Shown here piece by piece: positions 1-4,251 of a DNA stretch of 5,009 nucleotides; position 1 is the first letter of the stretch, and each line of letters starts with the position of its first letter. Origin of the DNA: Azonexus sp. (GTDB lineage Bacteria > Pseudomonadota > Gammaproteobacteria > Burkholderiales > Rhodocyclaceae). A program made the position numbers and the translations under genes. The stretch covers positions 1 to 5,009 of the forward strand of contig JAUYQT010000833.1 of the NCBI GenBank assembly GCA_030697085.1. The letters run 5' to 3'. The notes beneath the pieces are model-generated. The model was not told where the DNA came from. It saw only the letters and a program-made list of their open reading frames with translations, and did no database searches.

Positions 1-1
1 C

Positions 2-289
2 AAAGGCGTCATCGGCGTGAAAAATGTCTTGAATAAGGTGGCTATCAAGGAGTCGACGATCACTGTCGGAAACAATCTTGATGACGGGGTGGTCACCGCC
101 AAGGTGAAAGCAGCCCTGCTCGGCGATGAAATAACCAAGAGCCGGGATATTGCAATCGTCACCCGCAAGGGCGAAGTTCAGCTCAGTGGCTTTGTTGATA
201 ATCAATTGCAGATTGACCGTGCCCTTGCAATTACCCGTGCCATTGACGGCGTGAGCGGTGTCAGCAACGAAATGAGCATCAAGAAATAG
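2..289 (+). CDS. BON-domain periplasmic protein, OsmY-like (5' truncated)
   Basis: This is the C-terminal 95 codons of a protein that begins upstream of the window. The reading frame is open from base 2, and the GTG at 17 is most likely an internal valine rather than a start. The first ~16 residues (ending KNVLNKVAIK) resemble the closing strand of one BON domain. A second complete BON domain follows, from about LDDGVVTAKVKAALL to GVSNEMSIK, with the family pattern of an opening helix, a strand reading GEVQLSGFV, a helix of the type QIDRALAITRAIDGV, and a final V/I-rich strand. Tandem BON domains are typical of OsmY-type periplasmic or outer-membrane-associated proteins, which are thought to bind phospholipid and are often induced by osmotic or envelope stress. 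The export signal would lie outside the window and cannot be checked. Domain identity is fairly sure; the specific function is not. Confidence 0.8.
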   Translation, partial: KGVIGVKNVLNKVAIKESTITVGNNLDDGVVTAKVKAALLGDEITKSRDIAIVTRKGEVQLSGFVDNQLQIDRALAITRAIDGVSGVSNEMSIKK

Positions 290-364
290 AACCAGTCAGG
301 TCTCTCTCGCCTGGTGGGAGAACCCTTGGGCTGGAAATTTGCCCCTACCCTACTCATTGCAGAC

Positions 365-382
365 ATGGCCATGACTGGCCAT
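365..382 (+). promoter_or_regulatory. Hairpin immediately upstream of the hydrolase ribosome binding site
   Basis: ATGGCCA (365-371) and TGGCCAT (376-382) form a perfect 7-bp stem with a TGAC loop. The hairpin ends 2 bp before the Shine-Dalgarno sequence AGGAG (385-389) of the hydrolase gene. TGGCCA is itself palindromic, so the site could equally be a pair of protein-binding half-sites. There is no T-run, so it does not look like a terminator for the BON gene. The structure is visible in the sequence; a regulatory role is inference. Confidence 0.35.
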
Positions 383-395
383 TCAGGAGAAAGCC

Positions 396-1100
396 ATGAA
401 ACCGAATTTTTTGTTGCTGCCGGGTTTGCTCAATGACGCAAGTCTCTTTACCGAACAAATTACTGCCCTGATCCCCCTGGGCAAAGTCGAAGTTGCTGAC
501 CTGACAAACGCCGAGACGATCAGCGAACTGGCTGCAAGCGTGCTCAAGGCAACATCATCTGAACGCATTGTGCTGCTTGGTCTCTCGCTGGGTGGCTATG
601 TCGCTTTCGAGATCATGCGCCAGGCGCCTGAGCGGGTAGCCGGACTTGTGCTCATCGACACTACGGCCCGCCCGGACAGCGCCGAAGCAACGGCAAAACG
701 CGAAGAGCTGATCAAACTGGCCGCTACCGATCTCGACGCAGTGACCGAGCAACTACTGCCGCGCCTCTCGCATCCGGAGCGAATGAATCATCCTGCCGTG
801 CGTGGTGTCATTCAGTCGATGGCAACGGGCCTCGGCAAGGAAGTTTTCGCCCGTCAGCAGCGTGCAATCATGAGCCGCCCCGACAGCCGAGCAACGCTGG
901 CAGACATCACCTGCCCAACGCTGGTTATCTGTGGCGAGGATGACCTGATTACCCCACCCGAACTGGCAGCCGAAATAGTCGATGGAATCAAGCACGCCAA
1001 GCTGGCACTCATCGCCCAGTGCGGTCACCTGTCGACGCTGGATCAGCCGGAGGAAGTCAGTCGTCTACTGGTTGAGTGGATCAAACGCAATAAATTCTGA
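396..1100 (+). CDS. Alpha/beta hydrolase (serine hydrolase fold)
   Basis: A 234-residue single-domain alpha/beta hydrolase, probably cytoplasmic, as no signal peptide is visible. The N-terminal strand FLLLPGLLND supplies the oxyanion-loop region. The nucleophile elbow is GLSLGG with Ser64 as likely nucleophile. The acid is probably Asp183, in CGEDDLITPP after the strand TLVICG, and the base is His211 in QCGHLSTLDQPEEV. All three catalytic residues are present, so the protein should be active. A helical lid region lies at about residues 93-165. The start is supported by AGGAG (385-389), 6 bases before the ATG. The family includes esterases, lactonases, C-C hydrolases and thioesterases, and the substrate cannot be read from the sequence. 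It is shorter than the usual 250-300 residues, because the segment before the first strand is minimal. It stands alone on this strand and faces the gpsA operon tail to tail. No clear promoter was seen in 290-364. Confidence 0.85.
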   Translation: MKPNFLLLPGLLNDASLFTEQITALIPLGKVEVADLTNAETISELAASVLKATSSERIVLLGLSLGGYVAFEIMRQAPERVAGLVLIDTTARPDSAEATAKREELIKLAATDLDAVTEQLLPRLSHPERMNHPAVRGVIQSMATGLGKEVFARQQRAIMSRPDSRATLADITCPTLVICGEDDLITPPELAAEIVDGIKHAKLALIAQCGHLSTLDQPEEVSRLLVEWIKRNKF

Positions 1101-1103
1101 TTG

Positions 1104-1125
1104 AATAGCCGCTCAGTGAGCTATT
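1104..1125. terminator. Weak hairpin after the hydrolase gene
   Basis: AATAGC (1104-1109) pairs with GCTATT (1120-1125). An alternative inner pairing, CTCA/TGAG, sits within it. It starts 4 bp after the hydrolase stop codon. The stem is AT-rich and lacks a downstream T-run, so it is at best a poor intrinsic terminator. Its position between convergent genes is the main argument for it. Confidence 0.25.
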
Positions 1126-1200
1126 GCCGCACAGTCGCCTTCTTTGCGCAGCTCAATTCTCTCGCTGGGCGATGCCGATAAGTTCTTTGGCGATATCGTT

Positions 1201-1216
1201 AGTGCCGTATTGCACT
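1201..1216. terminator. Weak hairpin downstream of gpsA, possible bidirectional terminator
   Basis: AGTGC (1201-1205) and GCACT (1212-1216) form a 5-bp stem around a 6-base loop, 26 bp beyond the gpsA stop codon. On the plus strand it is followed by CTATTTA, a poor T-tract; on the minus strand there is none. It lies where the six-gene operon should end, but the stem is too short to be convincing. Confidence 0.22.
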
Positions 1217-1241
1217 CTATTTAGAACTCAAGCGGATCGGT

Positions 1242-2231
1242 TTAGGCAATCTCTTCCTTAGGATCACGCGACATCAACTGCTCGACAGCTTCAGCTGCCC
1301 GCATTCTGCCATCCAGCACGGCCGCCACTGCCGAACAAATTGGCATATCGACATTCAGCCTTCGGGCCAGTTGATCAACTTCGCGGGCGGTGTAAACCCC
1401 CTCGGCAACGTGTCCCAACTCTTCAAGAATTTGCGGCAACAACTTGTTTTCAGCCAGAGCCAGGCCAACACGACGATTGCGTGACAAATCACCAGTACAT
1501 GTAAGAATCAGATCGCCCATACCCGCCAGCCCCATGAACGTTTCACGCTGAGCACCGAGCGCCTGGCCTAAACGAGCGATTTCGGCCAAGCCTCGCGTTA
1601 TCAGCGCAGCCCGGGAATTCAGACCAAGACCCAGTCCATCGCAAGCGCCCGTCGCAATCGCCAGCACGTTCTTGACGGCCCCTCCCACTTCAACGCCGAT
1701 CAAATCGTCGTTGGCGTAAATACGCAGGCTCGTCGTATGTAATTGACGCGCTGTTTGGCGCGCGAAATCTGGATTATTGGCAGCTAACGCCACGGCGGTC
1801 GGTCGCCCCGCCGCAACTTCATCGGCAAAGCTTGGGCCGGATAGCGCGCCACAAATCACCTGCGGCCCGAGCACATCCATCACCACCTGATGCGGCAAGC
1901 TACCGCTGCCAGCCTCAAAACCTTTGCAAACCCAGAGCAAAGGGAATGAAACGTTGAGTGCGTGAAGACGCTCAACAGTGGGCCTCAAGCCGGCAATTGG
2001 CGTCGCCACAACCAGCAAATCCACATCGGCAACCGCCGCAGAAAAATCGGTTGAAATCACGACAGATTCGGGCAGCTTATGGCCAGGGAAAAACCGCCGG
2101 TTTTCACGGGTATTTTTCAGGTCGACCGCAACATCGTCGTCGCGCGACCACAAGATGACTTCATGCTTGCCAGCAAAAGCAATGGCCAACGCGGTGCCCC
2201 AGGCGCCAGCGCCAAGCAATGCGATTTTCAT
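1242..2231 (-). CDS. gpsA: Glycerol-3-phosphate dehydrogenase [NAD(P)+]
   Basis: GpsA is a cytosolic enzyme that reduces dihydroxyacetone phosphate to sn-glycerol 3-phosphate, the backbone for phospholipid synthesis. The product is 329 residues, close to the usual 330-340. The N-terminal Rossmann fold carries GAGAWGTALA (residues 7-16), the NAD(P)-binding glycine motif. Later family motifs are VCKGFE (Lys103), GALSGPSFADE (128-138), the catalytic Lys187 in GGAVKNVLA, GLAGMGDLILTC with Asp240, the phosphate/cofactor-binding SRNRRVG (250-256), and AEGVYTA (276-282). No key residue is missing. I place the start at the ATG at 2231, giving MKIALLGAG, rather than the GTG 9 bases upstream. It overlaps the stop of the SH3-like gene in an ATGA junction, which suggests translational coupling; GTGGGG lies only 3 bases before it. 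It is the last gene of the operon, after secB, as in the conserved grxC-secB-gpsA neighbourhood. Confidence 0.97.
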   Translation of the reverse strand: MKIALLGAGAWGTALAIAFAGKHEVILWSRDDDVAVDLKNTRENRRFFPGHKLPESVVISTDFSAAVADVDLLVVATPIAGLRPTVERLHALNVSFPLLWVCKGFEAGSGSLPHQVVMDVLGPQVICGALSGPSFADEVAAGRPTAVALAANNPDFARQTARQLHTTSLRIYANDDLIGVEVGGAVKNVLAIATGACDGLGLGLNSRAALITRGLAEIARLGQALGAQRETFMGLAGMGDLILTCTGDLSRNRRVGLALAENKLLPQILEELGHVAEGVYTAREVDQLARRLNVDMPICSAVAAVLDGRMRAAEAVEQLMSRDPKEEIA

Positions 2232-2674
2232 AAACCCCACACTTGCGTCGAGAAAATATAGCCAGTAGCACCATCCGCATGCCGCACCTTGACCCAGCCT
2301 GGCGAGGCGAGTTCAATGAACTCGACGGCAACCCACTTATCCAGAGTAGCGACAAGCGCTGCTTCGACTTTATCAGATTGGCGAATTTCACCCTTGGCCG
2401 CCGTCACCACAAGCATGCGGCGATCGGCTAAATTGCGTGCCTCAATCCAGGCCAGCGAGCCTTCGGCATCGCGCACCTTGAGCCAACCCTCCAAGCGAAC
2501 CACGACTTCAACCGGCGTCTGCGCTTTGATCAGATAAAGCTTTTTACCCTGTTGCGACGGCGAGTCGTAAAGAATCGCCGCCGGCACATTGACCGAACGA
2601 TAGTCAATGGCCAGCACCGCACTCGCAGCGCCAAGCAGTAACAGTGCAACGAGTGTTTGACGCCAAATGATCAT
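2228..2674 (-). CDS. Secreted SH3-like domain protein
   Basis: A 148-residue exported protein. Residues 1-22 form a Sec signal peptide (hydrophobic LVALLLLGAASAV, likely cleavage after SAVLA). The mature part appears to hold two bacterial SH3-like modules. The first is at about 24-80 (strands around AAILYDSPS, TPVEVVVRLEGWLKVRD and GSLAWIEARNL), the second at about 86-146 (LVVTAAKGEIRQ, KWVAVEFIELASPGWVKVRHADGATGYIF). The repeated pattern of a GW-(L/V)-KV-R strand followed by a G-x-x-(A/G)-(W/Y)-I strand is typical of SH3_3/SH3_4 proteins, some of which bind peptidoglycan. The ATG at 2674 lies one base after the secB stop (TAAAATG) with no clear Shine-Dalgarno sequence, and the end overlaps gpsA by 4 bp, so translation is probably coupled on both sides. 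Longer upstream readings would overlap secB and put the signal peptide deep inside. The specific role is unknown; a periplasmic cell-wall function is inferred. Confidence 0.85.
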   Translation of the reverse strand: MIIWRQTLVALLLLGAASAVLAIDYRSVNVPAAILYDSPSQQGKKLYLIKAQTPVEVVVRLEGWLKVRDAEGSLAWIEARNLADRRMLVVTAAKGEIRQSDKVEAALVATLDKWVAVEFIELASPGWVKVRHADGATGYIFSTQVWGL

Positions 2675-2675
2675 T

Positions 2676-3134
2676 TTATTGAATGGTCGGTTCGGTAGCC
2701 GTAGCGCTTTGTTCCTGCATACGCTGCATATACATTGCTTCAAAATTAACCGGCTGCAACACAATCGGCGAGAAGCCGGCACGCGTCACGGCATCAGACA
2801 CAGTTTCACGGGCATAGGGGAACAGGATGTTCGGGCACGCGACGGCAATCAGTGGCTCGACCTGATCATCCGGCACATTCATGATGCGGAAAATGCCGGC
2901 CTGGCCCACTTCAACCAAGAAAACTGTCTTTTCGCCAAATTTGGCAGTCACCGTCACTGTCAGAACCACTTCGAACACGCCCTCACCAACACCGCGACCG
3001 CTTGTATTGAGCTGAATTTCAACCTGCGGCGCTTCGCGCTCAAGGAAAATTTCCGGCGCATTAGGGACTTCGACCGAGAGATCCTTGACGTAAAGTTTTT
3101 CAATACCAAAGACGGGCTGTTCGTTTTGTTCCAT
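2676..3134 (-). CDS. secB: Protein-export chaperone SecB
   Basis: SecB is a homotetrameric cytosolic chaperone that holds unfolded preproteins and hands them to SecA for Sec translocation. The 152-residue product has the family's length and features. These include an N-terminal FGIEKLYVKDLSVEVPNAP, the acidic long-strand core (EVVLTVTVTAKFGEKTVFLVEVGQAGIF) and the conserved NVPDDQVEPLIAVACPNILFPYAR (spelled here CPNILFPYARE, residues ~100-110). The segment DAVTRAGFSPIVLQPVNFEAMY closes the fold, and a disordered Gln/Thr-rich tail follows. The ATG at 3134 is preceded by GAAAG with 7 bases spacing. It follows grxC by 27 bp and is followed after one base by the SH3-like gene. Gene order with grxC and gpsA matches the widespread proteobacterial arrangement, which adds to the certainty. 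Confidence 0.98.
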   Translation of the reverse strand: MEQNEQPVFGIEKLYVKDLSVEVPNAPEIFLEREAPQVEIQLNTSGRGVGEGVFEVVLTVTVTAKFGEKTVFLVEVGQAGIFRIMNVPDDQVEPLIAVACPNILFPYARETVSDAVTRAGFSPIVLQPVNFEAMYMQRMQEQSATATEPTIQ

Positions 3135-3161
3135 GATTTTTCTTTCAGTAGTTAATGGGTT

Positions 3162-3428
3162 TCAGGCCTTGCCATCGAGCAGCGGCTGTAGCTTGCCGGC
3201 TGAATCAAGGGCGTAAAGATCATCACAACCGCCGACATGGTTATCGCCGACAAATATCTGCGGCACGGTGCGGCGCTTTGTTTTTTGCATCATTTCATCA
3301 CGACGGTCAGGGTTGAGATCAACCCGCACCTCCTCGATATCAGTCACCCCACGCGCGGCCAAAAGTTGCTTGGCGCGAATGCAGAAAGGGCAAACCGCCG
3401 TCGTGTACATCAACACGGCGACGCTCAT
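3162..3428 (-). CDS. grxC: Glutaredoxin 3 (dithiol, CPFC)
   Basis: An 88-residue cytosolic dithiol glutaredoxin that reduces disulfides and glutathione-mixed disulfides using glutathione. It has the thioredoxin-fold layout: first strand VAVLMYTT, then the active site Cys13-Pro-Phe-Cys16, the cis-proline motif TVP (54-56), and the GGCDDL glutathione-binding turn (66-71). E. coli GrxC has CPYC, and Tyr to Phe is a common variant. Cys68 corresponds to the extra semiconserved cysteine seen in many GrxC proteins. The start ATG overlaps the rhodanese stop in an ATGA junction (3425-3428), with AAGGGA about 10 bases before the ATG, so coupling with the rhodanese is likely. Its place between a rhodanese gene and secB is the conserved one. 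Function is well supported; in this operon it may also reduce glutathione persulfides or rhodanese persulfides, which is inference. Confidence 0.96.
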   Translation of the reverse strand: MSVAVLMYTTAVCPFCIRAKQLLAARGVTDIEEVRVDLNPDRRDEMMQKTKRRTVPQIFVGDNHVGGCDDLYALDSAGKLQPLLDGKA

Positions 3429-3850
3429 TTGTTTCGAGTCCCTTTTTTGACCGGGTAACCGGCCCCCACCCAGGCATCAACACCGCCGGCCAGGTTATAA
3501 AGCTTGGTGAAGCCCTGTTTTTTCAATTCCGCACTGGCTTTACCCGAACGCATCCCGGAAGCGCAGCAGAAAATAATCGGCTTGTCCTTGAATTTTTCCA
3601 GTTCGCCAACGCGCTCTGTCACTTTCGCCAGCGGAATATTCAGTGCATTGGGCAAATGCCCCTCGGCGAACTCACCTACTTCGCGCACATCAACGATGTG
3701 GGCGTCTTCGCGGTTGATCAGCGTGGTTGCCTCGCCAGGAGTAACCGCATTGGCCGCCGAAGGCATTAAAAATGGCCAAAGCAAGGCAAAGCCGCTGATC
3801 ACCACCAGCGAGATCAACATAACGTTCTGATTTACAAAATCCATCGGCAT
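3425..3850 (-). CDS. yibN: Membrane-anchored rhodanese-like sulfurtransferase, YibN type
   Basis: A 141-residue protein with one N-terminal membrane segment (about residues 10-29, VMLISLVVISGFALLWPFLM) and a single rhodanese domain (about 36-133), probably facing the cytosol. Rhodanese marks are HIVDVREVGEF (Asp54, Arg56), GHLPNALNIPL, the active-site loop CCASGMRSG with Cys96 as the sulfur-carrying residue and Arg101 closing the loop, and the C-terminal NLAGGVDAW. A second cysteine, Cys95, sits next to the active one. As I recall, E. coli YibN, in the same gene position, has lost the loop cysteine, whereas this copy looks catalytically competent. I prefer the ATG at 3850, because AAAAGGG (3858-3864) lies 7 bases upstream. 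A TTG at 3853 and an ATG at 3844 are alternatives. It begins 3 bp after the arsR stop and overlaps grxC by 4 bp. The sulfur donor and acceptor are unknown. Confidence 0.93.
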   Translation of the reverse strand: MPMDFVNQNVMLISLVVISGFALLWPFLMPSAANAVTPGEATTLINREDAHIVDVREVGEFAEGHLPNALNIPLAKVTERVGELEKFKDKPIIFCCASGMRSGKASAELKKQGFTKLYNLAGGVDAWVGAGYPVKKGTRNK

Positions 3851-3855
3851 CAATT
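3843..3855. repeat. 13-bp direct repeat, copy 1 (arsR/yibN junction)
   Basis: ATCGGCATCAATT occurs here and again, identically, at 4236-4248. This copy spans the end of arsR and the start codons of the rhodanese gene. On the coding strand it reads AATTGATGCCGAT and includes the rhodanese ATG. Confidence 0.5.
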
Positions 3856-4171
3856 AACCCTTTTCACCACAAAAAACCTCACGCATAAGACTTACAAGTT
3901 GCAGGGTACGCTGATCGCCTACCCGGTAAAAAACACGGTTCGCATCCTTGCGTGTCAGCAAGACATCCTTTTCCCGCAGGATAGCCAAATGCTGCGAAAT
4001 GTTGCTTTGCGAAGTGCCAACCGCATCAACGATTTCCTGAACACAAGCCTCCTGGCTACCCAATACACAAAGTATCTTCAGACGCAGGGGATGCGCGATA
4101 GCCTTGAGCGCTCGTGCCGCCGTTTCTATGTGCTCCTGCTTGTCAATCAGATTGAAGGGAAGCGTGTCCAA
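3854..4171 (-). CDS. ArsR-family repressor, BigR/SqrR/YgaV-like (putative persulfide sensor)
   Basis: A 105-residue winged-helix repressor. The signature AIAHPLRLKIL (residues 25-34) is followed by the helix-turn-helix VQEIVDAVGTSQSNISQHLAILREKD (44-69, recognition helix from Thr53) and a beta wing VLLTRKDANRVFYRV (70-84). The arsenic/antimony motif ELCVCDL appears as EACVQEI, so the second metal cysteine is Gln45 and arsenite sensing is unlikely. Cys35 in helix 2 (KILCVL) and Cys101 in the last helix (EVFCGE) are 66 residues apart. From memory this is the position and spacing of the redox pair in BigR (C42/C108) and SqrR (C41/C107), which forms a polysulfide bridge and releases DNA. Translation starts at TTG (4171) with GAGG 7 bases upstream; an in-frame TAA lies just before it and no usable ATG exists. 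It heads the rhodanese-grxC-secB-SH3-gpsA operon and probably represses it. Family sure; the sensed signal is inference. Confidence 0.9.
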   Translation of the reverse strand: MDTLPFNLIDKQEHIETAARALKAIAHPLRLKILCVLGSQEACVQEIVDAVGTSQSNISQHLAILREKDVLLTRKDANRVFYRVGDQRTLQLVSLMREVFCGEKG

Positions 4172-4178
4172 GATAAAA

Positions 4179-4182
4179 CCTC
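4179..4182 (-). promoter_or_regulatory. Ribosome binding site fixing a TTG start for the ArsR gene
   Basis: GAGG on the minus strand lies 7 bases before the TTG at 4171-4169. An in-frame TAA four codons upstream of that TTG excludes any longer form, and the first in-frame ATG inside the gene would remove the DNA-binding domain. The TTG is therefore the only sensible start. It may keep repressor synthesis low relative to the downstream genes. Confidence 0.65.
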
Positions 4183-4201
4183 GTTATCGGCGAATGGATC
4201 A

Positions 4202-4212
4202 TTATAAAATAA
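4202..4212. promoter_or_regulatory. Candidate ArsR-family operator overlapping the -10 box
   Basis: TTAT-AAA-ATAA is a perfect inverted repeat with a 3-base centre. It covers most of the TATAAT box of the minus-strand promoter. AT-rich short dyads of ATA/TAT type are typical targets of ArsR-family dimers, and autoregulation from a site on the -10 is common for them. In such AT-rich DNA a 4+4 dyad can arise by chance, so this is only a candidate. Confidence 0.35.
4203..4210 (+). promoter_or_regulatory. Possible divergent -10 region for envC
   Basis: On the plus strand TATAAAAT (4203-4210) could act as a -10 region (TAAAAT 4205-4210, or TATAAA 4203-4208), about 40 bases before the envC ATG. 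No recognisable -35 lies 16-18 bases upstream. It overlaps the minus-strand -10 and the dyad, so both directions would compete for the same DNA. Confidence 0.25.
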
Positions 4213-4235
4213 GGTTTTGCGTTTCGCGGACCTTA

Positions 4236-4248
4236 ATCGGCATCAATT
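4236..4248. repeat. 13-bp direct repeat, copy 2 (upstream of arsR, next to the envC start)
   Basis: This is the identical second copy of ATCGGCATCAATT. It lies upstream of the arsR promoter and 3 bases before the envC ATG. The two copies bracket arsR plus its promoter (about 390 bp from repeat to repeat). Confidence 0.5.
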
Positions 4249-4251
4249 GTA

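Larger units (their letters stand above)
4201..4229 (-). promoter_or_regulatory. Promoter of the arsR-yibN-grxC-secB-SH3-gpsA operon
   Basis: The minus strand carries a consensus -10 box TATAAT (4206-4201). Around 17 bases upstream, at about 4229-4224, the sequence is CCGCGA-like and does not resemble TTGACA. A strong -10 with a poor -35 fits a regulated promoter. Transcription would start near 4194, about 23 bases before the TTG start codon. This is the only good promoter-like sequence I see upstream of the six-gene block. Confidence 0.5.

Noticed and set aside
291..315. Terminator after the BON gene from ACCAG/CTGGT
   Set aside because: The stem has only 5 bp around a large loop and no T-run follows.
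326..356. Promoter for the hydrolase from TTGGGC (326-331) and TACCCT or TACTCA
   Set aside because: The spacings (14 or 19 bases) and poor -10 matches are not convincing.
753..1028. 91-codon minus-strand frame opposite the hydrolase
   Set aside because: The plus strand carries a complete catalytic triad and a good ribosome binding site; the antisense frame has no support.
1978..2268. 96-codon plus-strand frame opposite gpsA and other overlapping plus-strand frames at 1958-2268
   Set aside because: They lie antisense to the GpsA N-terminal Rossmann domain, which is clearly coding, and have no domain features.
2228..2782. Longer 184-residue version of the SH3-like protein
   Set aside because: The extra 36 residues overlap the end of secB and would place the signal peptide internally. 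The ATG at 2674 gives a clean signal peptide.
2667..3155. 162-codon open frame on the plus strand opposite secB
   Set aside because: It is fully antisense to a certain secB gene, has no ribosome binding site or recognisable domain, and its composition fits a shadow of the real coding strand.
3504..3830. 108-codon plus-strand frame opposite the rhodanese gene
   Set aside because: It mirrors a rhodanese with intact motifs. No initiation signal or domain was seen.
3854..4171. Arsenic-resistance regulator interpretation of the ArsR gene
   Set aside because: The CxC metal motif is reduced to a single cysteine (CVQ), and no arsenic reductase, permease or methyltransferase gene is nearby.
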